Assembly (NCBI GenBank): GCA_024364735.1
Contig: JAGFNQ010009458.1
Coordinates: 168,280-232,279 of the forward strand
DNA length: 64,000 bases
Source: Boesenbergia rotunda
Taxonomy: Eukaryota; Streptophyta; Magnoliopsida; Zingiberales; Zingiberaceae
Direction: 5' to 3'
This document shows positions 23,854 through 35,154 of this stretch, in pieces (the first letter of the stretch is position 1; each line of letters starts with the position of its first letter). The translations under genes and the position numbers were made by a program. A model generated the notes under the pieces. The model was not told the origin of the DNA. It worked only from the letters and a program-made list of their open reading frames with translations, and did no database searches.

Positions 23854-24712
23854 TTAGGTTGGGTAGATAACATCTTTGATGTCCAATCCATTCACCTCTA
23901 GCTCCTTCACTTCTTCAAAGTATTTCTTGAGCCGGTGGCCATTAACTCTGCAAATAAAACCATTAGCCTCATTCTTAATCTCAACAACACCATAAGGAAA
24001 AACATTAGTAACAAGAAATGGACCTTCCCATCTAGACCTCAACTTACCTTTAATTAACTTGAGCCTTGATTTGTACAAAAGGACTTTGTTGCCAATTTGA
24101 AACTCCTTCTTCACTATATGTTTATCATGAATGTTCTTGGTCTTCTATTTGTAAATCCTTGAGTTTTCATATGCTTCTAGTATTATCTCCTCAAGTTCTT
24201 GAGGTTATAGTTTCCTTTCTTCTCCCACTTTATTGGCATCAAAGTTGCAAGCTTTCACCACCCAATAAGCTCTATGCTCTATCTTCACGGGTAGATGACA
24301 AGCTTTTCCATAAACTAGCCAGTAAGGAGACATTCCAATGGGTGTCTTATATGTCGTCCGATAGGCCCACAATGCATCATCAAGTCTCTTGCTCCAATCT
24401 TTTCTACTAGGCCCAATGGTCTTCTCCAAAATTGCCTTGATCTCTCTATTTGATATTTCGGCTTGTCCATTAGTTTGGGGGTGGTAGGAAGTAGACACTT
24501 TATACACAACCCCATATTTGTTAAGCAAAGCCTTCATGTGCTTGTTGCAAAAAAGTGAACCTTGATCACTTATGATAGCTCTTGGAATTCCAAACCTATA
24601 AAAAATGTGTGACCTAACAAAACTAACAACAACACAAGAATCGTCAGCCCTGGAGGGAATGACCTCCACCCATTTAGAAACATAATCTACAGCAAGTAAT
24701 ATATACAAATAT
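23854..24712 (-). pseudogene. T2 integrase catalytic core and C-terminus (Athila type)
   Basis: One minus-strand frame from 24708 to 23854 broken by two stops (about 24205 and the next TAG upstream of 24114). The core shows the DDE residues: first Asp in LLAVDYVSKWVEV, second in IISDQGSLF, and Glu in NGQAEISNREIK. It is followed by the Athila-typical DALWAYRTTYKTPIGMSPY. The C-terminal part (LLYKSRLKL, RWEGPFLVTNVFPYGVVEI) is the usual DNA-binding SH3-like region. Integrase joins the cDNA ends to host DNA. The stops make this copy dead. Confidence 0.9.
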
Positions 24713-24869
24713 CCAGTTGGGGCATTTCATTCCTAGCTCCTATGTTCTATCCAGTTAAATTCTATCCCTCATACATCAAATATCTCACAAAAAGCATGGT
24801 TTGTTGGGGCATTTCATTCCTAGCTCCTATGTTCCCTGTTCTCTGACATCTATCACAGTTTTTATAAAA
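24713..24869 (-). other. Rearranged integrase linker with a 31 bp direct repeat
   Basis: TTGGGGCATTTCATTCCTAG, continuing CTCCTATGTTC, occurs at about 24718-24748 and 24803-24833. The repeat encodes the end of the integrase zinc finger linker (CDRCQRTGN, ARNEMPQ). The second copy replaces the segment that normally leads into the first catalytic Asp. Confidence 0.8.
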
Positions 24870-25463
24870 TCAGTAAGCATCATGAAATAATGTAGGCCAA
24901 TATAATCCACACTCTAAAACTTTCCTAGCAGTTCTTTGTGGTCCAAAATGTCCCCCACAGGCTGATGAATGGCAAAATGTAAGAACTGAATAAAACTCAT
25001 GGTCAGGTATGCATCTTCTAATTATTTGATCACTATAAAATTTCCATAAGTAAAGATCATCCCACACATAGAATTTAACATCACTTTTAAATTTATCTTT
25101 CTGGGCCTTAGTAAATTGTGTAGGAAAAACATAAGCTACTAAATAGTTAACTAGATCTACATACCATGGCGACTCTCCATGTACCAATAAAAGGTGCTTA
25201 TCTCTGAAATCATCATCAATGGTGGTAGGGTGTCCATCTCCCTCTATTCTGCTCAAATGATCCACCACTAGGTTCTCTTTGCCACTTCTATCTTTAATCT
25301 CCAAGTCAAACTCATGAAGTAGAAGCATCCATCTAATTAATCTGGGCTTTGCATCTGACTTCTTCAGAAAATACTTCAAGGCTGCATGATCAGAAAATAC
25401 AATAACAGGAGAACATAGCAAATACGATCTAAATCTATCCAAAGCAAAAACAATAGAAAGGAG
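24870..25463 (-). pseudogene. T2 RNase H end and integrase zinc finger
   Basis: Minus-strand frame with the C-terminal half of RNase H (VFSDHAALKYFLKK, LLLHEFDLEIKDRSG, ENLVVDHLSR) and the HHCC zinc finger of integrase (His in CHSSACGGHFG, Cys in CDRCQRTGN just downstream). A stop near 24870 separates the two finger halves. The RNase H frame is cut at 25463 by element A and continues at 37115. Joining across the AGGAG duplication keeps the frame, which proves the nesting. Confidence 0.9.
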
Positions 25464-26744
25464 TGTTAGAGCAGGCAACACCTAAGTCGAACCTGGGTTT
25501 TGATAATGACAAAGGGTTCAAAAGTTAAGATGTTATTTTTGTCTAATGTGTTCACTGAGTGTGCAGAAAGAAGTCCTGGCGAAGGGCTGCTGGGCACCTA
25601 GCGAAGGACTGCTAGGCATCGAAACCCTAAGACCTAGCGAAGGGCTGCCGGGCACCTGGCGAAGGGCTGCTAGGAGTCTAAGACCTGGCGAAGGGCTGCT
25701 GGCACCTGGCGAAGGAATGCTGGGCAAAAGTCCAACCGGAGGAGCCGGTTGGCAAAAGGTAAACACTCCTGAGAGGGGTAGGTGAGGACGCGTTCCCCGT
25801 CGAGGGAACAGTAGGTGTCGGTTCGACCTAGGGTTCCATTTGGGAGACCCGAAGTCAGAACCAAGACAGCTACGGCTGTAAAAACTAACATTCTTGCCAT
25901 GTTTGTTGTGGAACTAACCTTGGATGTAGGGACCAAAGGAATGTGTTTCTGCAGCTCAGAACGCCTCAAAGGAGAGGGGCAGCAGCTGGGCTAGGCGCTC
26001 GGACGGTCCCAGGTGCCCAAGGTCAAAGCCAAATGAACAGCTAAGCAAGAATCGCTTCGGAAGCTTACTGGGACAGGCACCCTCAAGGTCCCGGGCGCCC
26101 CGATGGTCCCGGGCGCCCTGGGTCCAAGCCAACTAGTGATCGAAGCGAAATCAGCCACGAAGCCAGCAGACCAAGTCAACCGGGGCGCCTCCAGTGTCCC
26201 GGGCGCCCCCGTCAGCTCCGAGGCCGATTCTGGAGGGATAAGTGCTGACCGAGCTGCGGATGAGGTTTCTCGGATCTGTAGGCACATGTCAGGCACCCCT
26301 AGCGTCCAGGGCACCCCCAGGAGCAGTATAAAAGGGGCTCGACTGCTAAGGCTTCGACATCACTTTTTCCAACACCTCTACGCTCTTCGCTCAAGCGCTC
26401 TGCTCTGGAAAACTCCGATCTCGAGATTCTAGCACCGACGACGACCCTCTGCTCCGAAGTACGATCAACATCGGGCGTCGGTAACGAAGAGTATAATTTT
26501 CTTTATTGCACTACTATTGTAACAATCTTTGTAAATCTTTGCGCCATTATAAAATTGCCAGCAGTAAACGGTCAAGGACCGTGGGCCTTGGAGTAGGAGC
26601 CGACCGCGACTCCGAACCAAGTAAAAGTACTTGTGTTCTTCTTGTGTGTTTGTTTTCATTTCCGCTGTGTAATTTCTCTCAATCTTAATCCGAAATGTTT
26701 TCACGATATTCACCCCCCCTCTATCGTGTTTACTCGATCCAACA
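25464..26744 (+). repeat. 5' LTR of A
   Basis: 1281 bp, TGTTAGAGCAGGCAACACC to ATCCAACA. It contains the GGCGAAGGGCTGCT array (about 25573-25730), the CCAACCGG-AGGAG-CCGGTTGG hairpin (25732-25752), a CCCGGGCGCC-rich stretch (about 26000-26210), TATAAAA at 26327-26333 and TTCACCCCCCCTCTATC at 26709. ORFs on either strand here, including repeat-coded ones, are spurious. Confidence 0.92.
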
Positions 26745-26746
26745 AG

Positions 26747-26758
26747 TGGTATCAGAGC
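26747..26758 (+). other. Primer binding site of A
   Basis: TGGTATCAGAGC, complementary to the 3' end of initiator tRNA-Met, 2 bp after the LTR. Confidence 0.92.
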
Positions 26759-26967
26759 GGGGAAGCTCAAATTTGGTGCAACCACCAATTTGGGAGTATT
26801 TCAGATTTTTCTTCGAAATTTTTATTTTTTTTTTCGATCGAATTTTTATCGTTAATCGAAGTTGGTGCAACACCACTCGATAATTTTTTTTTATCTTCTT
26901 CCAGCACTGCTAATCCAAGACCAAGTCTTGGGACAGTTTCTTTTAATTTTATTTTAGAAACATCTAA

Positions 26968-28618
26968 GTGGACATGCAAGAAGGGTTCAGTACAGCCAGA
27001 CCACCATCCTTCAGTGGGGAGAACTTCTCCTTCTGGAAGAGTCGGATGGAAATCCACCTGAAAACTCAGGTGGACATGTGGATAATTATCCAATCTGGAC
27101 TGGAAATCCTGAAAAACGCTGAAGGAGTGCCACAATCTTACACCGAATGGGATACCACACTCAAAAGAAAGATCGAGGTCGATGCTAAAGCGACTCAAAC
27201 ACTCCAATGCAGCCTAACCAAAGAAGTGCTAAACTGGGTGGGACCATTCAACAGTGCAAAGGAACTCTGGGGTAAGTTAATCGAGTTGCACGAAGGAACC
27301 TCCGACACCCGAATCAACAAGAGGGACCTACTGCTAAACAAGATGTACACAATTAAGATGAACGATAGCGAATCTGTAGCCCAGCTCCACGCCAGAATCT
27401 AGGAGCTGATGAACGGTCTACATTCAATAGGTCATAAAGTAGAAAATCGTGACCTGATCAGGTACACTCTTAACGCATTCCCAAGAAACACTTTGTGGGC
27501 ATCTATGGTAGATGCATACAAAGTTTCAAGTGATCTCTCTAGAATCAAATTAGATGAGTTGTTTTCTGAACTTGAATTACATAAGCAGACTAACTGCACC
27601 CTGGCCGAGAAAGGCATTGCTTTTGTTGCAGGTAAAACTGGAAAGATGACCAAGAAGAAGCCTCAACCTGCACCCGAGTATGACTCAGACTCAGACTCAG
27701 AAGACAGCGAAGGAAATCGACCCAAGCTGGTTCGGCTAGCCCGGGACTACTACAAGGAGCTGAAAAACCAGACCAACAGAAGGAAAGTCAGTCGAAGAAA
27801 GGAAGAACCAACTGATCCTTCAAATGAAAAGACCAAACCAAATGTGACCTGCTACGAATGCAAAAAAGAAGGGTCACTACAAGACGGAATGCCCCAATCT
27901 GAAAAAATGAAGAAGACAAGAAGGAAGAAAGCCCTTCAAGCAACATGGGACGAGTCTTCCTCTGAAGAAGAAGAAGAGGCCCCACAGTCGAACCTGCTCG
28001 CCCTGACTGCTTCAGAAGAAATCGAGACCGAATCAGAATCAGAGTCGGACGACGGAAAGCTCACATTTTCAGAGGACGGCAAAATCACTGTAAGTGGGTT
28101 TTCTAGAATTCAATTATCGAATTAATTGCCTATCTATCTCGCGACTTGGCGAAAGCCAAAATCCGAGTTGAGTCCCTCCGACAGAAGTAAAACTCCTAAA
28201 AGAGGGAGCTGACTTTAGATCCTTAACTAAGAATGGTCAAGAAGGAACCTCTACTCAAGTTGAAAAGCTTGAGAAAGAAAACTCCTCCTTGAAAACTCAA
28301 GTGAAGGACCTTAGAGCAGCTTTGGAACGATTCACTTCTGGTTCCAAGGGTCTTGATATGATCCTTGGAAAACAGAAATCCGTTCTAAATCGATCCGGGT
28401 TAGGTTATCGAACCAAGGCTAGACAAAGGTCTTACTATGCTGTACTGAATCAGTCTAGACCCAAAGTTCAGGGATGGATACCCAAACTATGCCTGAATAA
28501 TCAAGATGGACCAAATCAGTATTGGATCCCCAAGGATAAGATTCATATCTTGCCGAACCATTACCGTGGCTTTAGTCCATGGGGAGCCAACATAAAAACA
28601 ATTTTTATAGTTAAATGA
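26968..28618 (+). pseudogene. gag of A
   Basis: ATG at 26968. FSGENFSFWKSRMEIHLK, then a TAG at 27400, then the same frame from 27409 with NAFPRNTLWASMVDAYKVSS. The zinc knuckle is damaged (CYECKKEGSLQDG; the usual GHxxxxC is lost). An acidic Ser/Glu stretch follows. After 28125 the frame shifts, and coiled-coil remnants (KLEKENSSLKTQVKDLRAAL) run to the C-terminal GLGYRTKARQRS...WIPKLCL. The capsid and nucleic-acid binding role is known for the family. Layout and length match the gag of B. Confidence 0.9.
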
Positions 28619-29294
28619 ATTTCTTTTCTTGTTTTAAATTGCATGATTGCTTGTCTATTTACTTTCTACAATTTACCATGCTTAGACTTAGGACTGGTTA
28701 GACTAAGGACTAAACCAATTAACTGAAATTTGAACAACATAGTATTGGGTGGCGGTGAGATGATAGTATGTTAGGGAAGCCTTTTCTAATAAGGTCAAGT
28801 ATACACTACTTGGTCTCTTTAGACTGGTGGAACTAGCCGAAGCTACCGATCCAAGACCCAAACTAGTTAGACCAGAATTTTTCAAAAAGTAATTTTAAAA
28901 ATGAAATTTCATTAAAAGGCTTTGTCAAGGATAGGGTTGATGATCCAATAAGGCTATGGCTAAAGAAGGCCTTGTGCCTCGCCAAGACCTGGAAGCCAAT
29001 TTTTGAAATTCAAATTCAATTTACTCTTTGTCAAATTCGAATCTAATACAAATTTTCAGTTAATCGTAGATTCAAACACTCTTTTTCAAAATAAATTCAA
29101 AACCAATTGTTTTCAAATTAATTTAACTTTTTCAAAATTAATCATGATTTTTCAAAATAACTTCTTACCTCTATTCAAAACCTATCTCACAAAAACCCAT
29201 AAGGCTAACGTGATTGATAACTCTAGATTGGGTGAGACAGACTAGGTTGTGAAAATCAATTTAAGCTATCCTTAACTCTAATTGGATCCAAATC
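28619..29294 (+). other. gag-pol spacer of A, conserved with C
   Basis: About 680 bp between gag and the protease. No open frame is convincing; the ORF at 28703-28885 (minus) mirrors one at 12855-13046 in C because the DNA is similar. The conserved segments include GAACAACATAGTATT, GGTGAGATGATAGTA and GGTGGAACTAGCCGAAGC. Confidence 0.7.
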
Positions 29295-31321
29295 AACAAA
29301 ACTCTTTATGTGTAGGAACATAAAGATTTGGACCAATGGATGTTGGATAGCGGGTGCTCCAAACACATGACTGGGGACAAATTGAAATTCACCAAACTCA
29401 AGTTCAAGAACCTAGGCTCAGTAGCATTTGGCAACAATGCTACACTCAAAGTGATTGGGTCAGGTAACATTGAACTCAAATCTGACTTTATTATTAAAAA
29501 GGTGCTTTTGGTTGAAGATTTTAAATTTAACTTGCTTACCATAAGTCAATTATGTGATACTGGCTATGTAGTTACCTTTACCAACTCTAACTGCCTGATT
29601 AGAAACTTGCAAGACTTAGAAATCATGCTTAAGGGCTCTAGGAAAAATAATATTTACACTATAAACCTACCCTTAGTACCTAAATACATGTTAACTCAGT
29701 TAGAAGAATCAAACCTCTGGCATAGGAGATTAGGTCACACTAATCTGAAATTAATTTCAAAAATCACCCAACTTGGCCTAATTAGAGGTATACCTAAAAT
29801 TAAGAACCATGAAAACTTAATATGTGAATTATGCAATCAAGGTAAACAAACCAGGTCTAATCATAAACTAATTCAATCAGATCTAACTCAAACCACACTT
29901 GAGCTCTTGCACCTTGACCTATTTGATTCACATGGAGCCAAGTCACTAAGCGGAAACTGGTACTGCTTAGTAATTGTTGATGATTACTCTAGGTTTACCT
30001 GGGTTAGGTTTCTAAAGACCAAAGACGAAACCCTAAACTTATTTAGTGATTTTTGTAGATTAATTGAAAATCAAAACGATGCCAAAATCAAAAGACTTAG
30101 GAGTGATCACGGGGGAGAATTTGAAAATCAACGATTCGAGGAGTTTTGTAAGATAAACGGGTATATACACGAATTTTCGTATCCTAGAACCCCCAGCAAA
30201 ATGGGATAGTTGAACGGAAAAATAGAACCCTACAGGAAGCTGTTAGGGCTATGCCCAATGAATTCAACCTAGCTAACCAATTTTGGGCAGAAGCAATTAG
30301 TACGGCTTGCTACATCCAAAATAGGGTCCTAATTAACAAACGACACAATAAAACACCCTATGAATTATACTACCATAGACTTCCAAACCTACATTACCTA
30401 AGGGTCTTTGGGTGCAAAGTCCATATCCTAAACACCAAGGACTATCTAGGTAAATTCCAGTCTAAGTCAACCCCAGGCATCTTCTTAGGATATTCAACAA
30501 CAAGTAGAGCCTATAGGGGTTACAATAAACAAACTAAGAAAATTGAAGAAACAACAAATCTATTATTTGATGAAGAAATTAATTAAAAATCTGATAAACC
30601 AGATCTAAATTCATCAAATACTGATCACGAAGATAATGAACAAACCGTTGAATCATTAATTGAACCCCTAAATGAACTAACTATTAAACCAACTATTGAG
30701 TCAATTGAACCAATAATTGAACCAACCCAAGTAGTTGAACCAAATACTGAACCAAACCGACCGGTCGGACCTGAGGCTGAACCAAGTTCTAGGAAAACTA
30801 AGAAACCCAGACTCAGTCACCCAACTGATCAAATTGTGGGTGATCCAACCCTAAGAGTCAGAACTAGGTCCTCCTATAGAAATCTTAGTCAGATTGCATT
30901 GATTTCAAAAATTGAACCTAAGACTATAGAGGAAGCTTTACTTGATCCTGATTGAATCATAGCAATGCAGGAAGAGTTAGCCCAGTTTGAGAGAAACCAA
31001 GTCTGGGAACTAGTACCTAAACCTGAGCGCAAATCCATTATTGATACTAAGTGGGTTTTCAGGAATAAGCTAAATGATCAAGGAGAAATAGTGAGAAATA
31101 AAGCCCGCTTAGTAGCCAAAGGGTTCAGTCAAGTCGAAGGGTTAGACTATGACGAAACCTATGCCCCAGTAGCTAGACTTGAGTCCATCAGGATGTTGTT
31201 AGCCTTTGCATCCCATAAAGGATTTAAACTCTACCAAATGGATGTAAAGTCAACTTTTCTAAATGGATTTATTAGGGAAGAAGTCTATGTAGGACAAGCC
31301 CCTGTTTTGAGGACTTAGAAA
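29295..31321 (+). pseudogene. pol of A: protease, integrase, start of RT
   Basis: The protease has the DSG catalytic triplet (WMLDSGCSKHMTG, about 29335-29370). The GAG-pre-integrase zinc finger shows LWHRRLGHTN and CELCNQGK. The integrase core shows Asp in LDLFDSHG, VDDYSRFTWVR and Asp in RSDHGGEFE. A frameshift near 30195 comes just before the catalytic Glu region, which continues at about 30210-30586. Stops at 30584 and about 30954 precede the RT N-terminus (ARLVAKGFSQVEGLDYDETY, YQMDVKSTFLNG). The frame breaks shortly before 31322, so the YVDD motif of RT and all RNase H are missing. Confidence 0.92.
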
Positions 31322-31429
31322 TGTTGATGCAGTCTGACCCTGATTGTTGTTTTGGTGTTGACACTGATTTTAGTTTAGGTTGATGACTATGATTATGATT
31401 AAGTCCTGATCGGGGATCAGACATGGTAT

Positions 31430-31816
31430 GGAAAATCCTAACCTGGAGGGTTAGGTGTGGAAAATCCTAGCTTGGAGGGCTAGGTGTTGAAAAGTCCTAA
31501 TTCGGAAGGGTTGGGTGAAAATTCCTAGCTTGGAGGGCTAGGTGAAAAGTCCTAACTTGGAGGGTTAGGTGAAAAGACCCAACTTGGAGGGTTAGGTGAA
31601 AAAGTCCTGGCTTGGAGGGTCAGGTCCTAGCTTGGAGGGCTAGGTCTGGAAAAGTCCTAATTCGGAAGAGTTGGGTGAAAAGTCCTAGCTTGGAGGGCTA
31701 GGTGAAAAGTCCTAACTTGGAGGGTTAGGTGAAAAGTCCCAACTTGGAGGGTTAGGTGATGAAACCCTAGCTTGGAGGGCTAGGTTGGATGAAATCCTAG
31801 CTTGGAGGGCTAGGTT
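31430..31816 (+). repeat. Hairpin array 1 in the B LTR
   Basis: About 14 units of roughly 27 bp, each of form AAAGTCCTAxC-TTGGAGG-GxTAGGTG. The six-base arms flanking TTGGAG are mostly complementary: CCTAAC/GTTAGG, CCTAGC/GCTAGG, CCTGGC/GTCAGG, CCTAAT/GTTGGG. A block of five units is itself duplicated about 160 bp apart. Confidence 0.92.
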
Positions 31817-31823
31817 TGAGTCC

Positions 31824-32392
31824 CTGGATCGGTCTGGTGACCGATTAGGGAAGTTGGCACGCTGCTCATTCGTGGATCGGTCTGGTGACCGATCCAACGA
31901 TGACTGATCGGTCTGGTGACCGATCAGGGAGCGCACAGTGAGGTTGGGAACCTACTGTGTGGCTCCTGATCGGTCTGGTGACCGATCAAGGAGCAGGCTG
32001 TTGCCTCGCTGCTTGGCTCCTGATCGGTCCGGTGACCGATTAGGGAGCAGGCAGTTCACTCACTGCCTTGCTCCTGATCGGTCTGGTGACCGATCAGGGA
32101 GCAATCAGTGAGTTGAGTTCCCCCGCTGATCAGGTCCTGAACAGTCTGGTGACCGATCAAAGACTTAGGATTTGATTTCCGCGGTTACTGTTCACTCAGA
32201 CATGGACCGATTAGGCTTGAGCATGATCGGACAGTGCCTGTCCTGATCGGTCTGGTGACCAATCAGGCTTCACTCTGATCAGTCTGGTGATCGATCAGGC
32301 TTGTGTCGCCGTGAGAGCTAGGAGTCCCAGCTAAGCGGTGGATCGGTCTGGTGACCGACCCACGAGCCCTGGATCGGTCCGGTGACCGATCA
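31824..32392. repeat. Palindrome array 2 in the B LTR (GGTCTGGTGACC)
   Basis: About eleven copies of TGATCGGTC-TGGT-GACCGATCA and close variants, near 31827, 31875, 31903, 31967, 32020, 32074, 32137, 32242, 32275, 32341 and 32370, separated by 10-100 bp of dissimilar DNA. Confidence 0.95.
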
Positions 32393-33413
32393 CTTTAATT
32401 CAAATTGCACTGTCAGACGCTCTGATCGCTTCTGACCGTATCCGATTCTCTGCATTTGATCCCTGATACTTGATTTACTGAGTGATATGTTGTTCTAATG
32501 CTCTGATTAAGCTGCAGGTGACAGGGAAGGATTCAAACACTCAAGGAGAGTCAATGAAAGCCTTTCCTTGGAGCAGGTTTGTTCGTTTTCCATCTCAGGT
32601 TGCAACGGGCACTGGCGCTGGCTGGAGCTGTTGACTGGGTCTGGTCTGAGGGAAGCTCAGGGAGTCCAGAAGAGCTCAGTGGTGGCTGGTGGTTGCAGGT
32701 GAGTAGCTGGAGGCTGCAGTGAGATGTTGTCACCTGGCGCTCAGTGGAGAAACAAAAGGGCGTAGTGGAGTGTTCGGTAGAACAATTTTCTGGCTTGAGT
32801 TCTTGCTGCGCAAGTGTTTTCTCCACACCTTGCTTGTGCATTCTGAAGTTCCATCATCTTGAGCAAGCTACTGCAATCTTGAAGCAACCATCCCTTGCTT
32901 GAGCACTTGGAGGAAGGAACAAGAGGCTTTGAGTCCAACAGCGAGAAGACACGAAGAAAGGGTTCTTGTGTGAGATCGTCGCTGGGTGGAGCTCGAAAGA
33001 AGCTTGCTGTGTTCTTGTCTGTGCTAAGTGCTAAGTGCTAAGTAAGATCTTTCTTGTGTTTCATTGTGCTTAAAACTATATCTTTGATTGAAACGCTGTG
33101 GAGAGGTTACTCCATCGAGAAGGAGGTTGCTTTCTATCCGGTGTTCACCGGGGCTTGATCTGCCGACGATCAAGGGATCGCCCACCTTAAGGGCACGCCA
33201 AGGAGTAGGGGCAAGTTATCCCCGAACCTTGTAAACCCTCTTGTTAGCGTCTTGCATTTGCGTTTAGCTTAGGGTTTTGGTTTTCTGCATACTCTATTTC
33301 TATTCTTTCCGCTGTGCTACTAAACGGTTTAAGTGCAGAATTTTGATAAATGCTAAAGTTCAAGTGATTGGCTATATTCACCCCCCCTCTCTAGCCATCC
33401 GAGTTACAACAAG

Positions 33414-33425
33414 TGGTATCAGAGC
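33414..33425 (+). other. Primer binding site of B
   Basis: TGGTATCAGAGC, initiator tRNA-Met type, 2 bp after the LTR. Confidence 0.92.
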
Positions 33426-33469
33426 TTGGGGCTCTGTTTTTGCGGATTAACAACCGAGAGCTATCATCC

Positions 33470-35154
33470 ATGGCGTTGAGAGAAGGCTTTAGCACCACCC
33501 GACCTCCTTTCTTTGATGGCGCTGACTTTCAATATTGGAGATCGAAGATGGAGTATTATCTCAAGATGGACATCAATACTTGGTTCGCGGTGAAGGAGGG
33601 TTTTACCCCTCCGAAGGATGATGAAGGCAATGAACTTGAATCGTGGCGATGGACGGCTGAACAAACTCGAAAGAGTGAAGCTGACGCGAAGACGGTGGCC
33701 TCTCTACAATGCGGCATGAACAAAGACCAACTCATCAAGGTTGGTCCATTCACAAGTGCAAAAGACTTGTGGAACAAGCTCATCGAACTCCACGAGGGCA
33801 CCCGAGATTCAAGAATCGCCAAGAGGGACTTGTTCCTCAATCAACTTCAAAATCTCTCCATGAAGGAGAATGAAACCGTAAGTGAGTTACATAACCGGTT
33901 CAAGGAAGTCCTCAACGGGCTTCATTCTATTGATGAAAAGGTCGAGAATCACGACCTTGTGAGGTATGTGCTAAAAGCATTTCCAAGGAATGCTTTGTGG
34001 TCATCCATGGTGGATGCCTACAAAGTCTCCAAGGATTTATCAATTGTTAAGTTAGATGATTTGTTTTGTGAAATGGAATTGCATGAAATGGCTAACAAAG
34101 GCCCTAAGGAGAAGGGGATTGCCTTAGTTGCAGGGGAACGATCTAACAAGAAGAAGAAGGAGAAGGAAGTCTCTTCATCTTCATCCTCTTCCGAATCCGA
34201 GTCCGATTCCGAGGAAGATGGCAGCGGGTCTTCTTCCTTCGAGATGGCTAATTTTGTGAGAAGAATGATGAGAAGGGGTCGACGCTTCAAGGGTAAAGGT
34301 AACCCTAGTGAAGTTAAAGTTGATAAGTCTAATGCTTCTTGCTATGAGTGTGGTAGGAAAGGGCACTTCAAGAGTGAATGCTCAAAGCTAAAGAAAAAGG
34401 AAGAGAAATCCAAGAGGAAAGAGGAAAAATCAAAGAAGAAGAAGAAGGCCTTGAAGGCCACTTAGGATGAATCCTCCTCAAGCTCATCCGAGAAGAGAAG
34501 GAGGAGAAGAGCACAAGGCATGTGGCACTCATGGCTCTTGGAGAAGAAAGCAGTGATGAATCTTCCAACTCTTCAAACGCGGCTTCATCATCTTCGGATG
34601 ATGAAGAGGTAACTTCTCCCGAACTTGAGAAATGTTATAGAGCAATTGCATGTTTAACCAATATGTTAAAGAAGTCAAAAAATAAGGTTAAAACATTGCA
34701 ATTGGAAATTGAACAATTGAAAGCATCTAGGGATGATAACATAGATGACTTGCATGTTGAAATGTTAGAGGATGAAATTAAATCATTAAAACTTGAGGTT
34801 GAACATTTGAAATCCCCTAGGGTTGAGGATGTTGATGATTTGCATGATGAATTGCTAGAGGATGAAAACAAATCATTAAAGAGTGAAGTTGAGAGACTCA
34901 AGAATATTCTTGAGAAGTTCTCAAGTAGCTCAAAGACATTAGACATGATCTTGAATGCCCAAAGGGTAGTCTACAATAGGGCCGGTATTGGTTACCGACC
35001 CAAAGAACCTTCATTTGTGTCTCTTATGTCTAGGAGTGACATGAGACAATCTAGGACACCCAAGGTTCAAAAGAAAGTTGTCAAGGCATGGGTGCCTAAG
35101 TCTTGTTTAGTAGGTGCTTTAGGTCTCAAAATTTTTTCTAAATACTTGACTTAA
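33470..35154 (+). pseudogene. gag of B
   Basis: The ATG at 33470 is chosen over the in-frame start at 33413 because the latter lies in the primer site. The product starts MALREGFSTTRPPFFDG and carries FQYWRSKMEYYLK, KAFPRNALWSSMVDAYKVSK, a Ser/Glu-rich segment and an intact zinc knuckle CYECGRKGHFKSEC. A stop at 34463 and a frameshift lead to the frame from 34522. That frame holds an acidic Ser tract, a long coiled coil with a repeated DDLHxExLEDExKSLK unit (two copies), and the C-terminal YNRAGIGYRPK...AWVPKSCL. It is the best preserved gag of this type in the window. No pol follows. Confidence 0.9.

Larger units (their letters stand above)
31322..33411 (+). repeat. 5' LTR of element B
   Basis: 2090 bp, TGTTGATGCAGTCTGACC to GTTACAACA, followed by a primer site. 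It carries two tandem arrays (31430-31816 and 31824-32392) and TTCACCCCCCCTCTCTAGCC at 33378. It interrupts RT of A. No second B LTR is present in the window, so no target duplication can be checked. Confidence 0.9.

Noticed and set aside
24066..24410. Plus-strand 114-residue ORF
   Set aside because: It is the shadow of the T2 integrase on the other strand, where catalytic residues are visible.
28703..28885. Minus-strand ORF shared in outline with 12855-13046 as a conserved antisense gene
   Set aside because: The similarity is explained by conserved DNA in the gag-pol spacer; the two frames have different ends and no start context.
31430..32392. CRISPR-like spacing of repeats and spacers
   Set aside because: The repeats are imperfect hairpins and palindromes with irregular spacing inside a plant LTR with a tRNA-Met primer site. 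No cas genes and no prokaryotic context.
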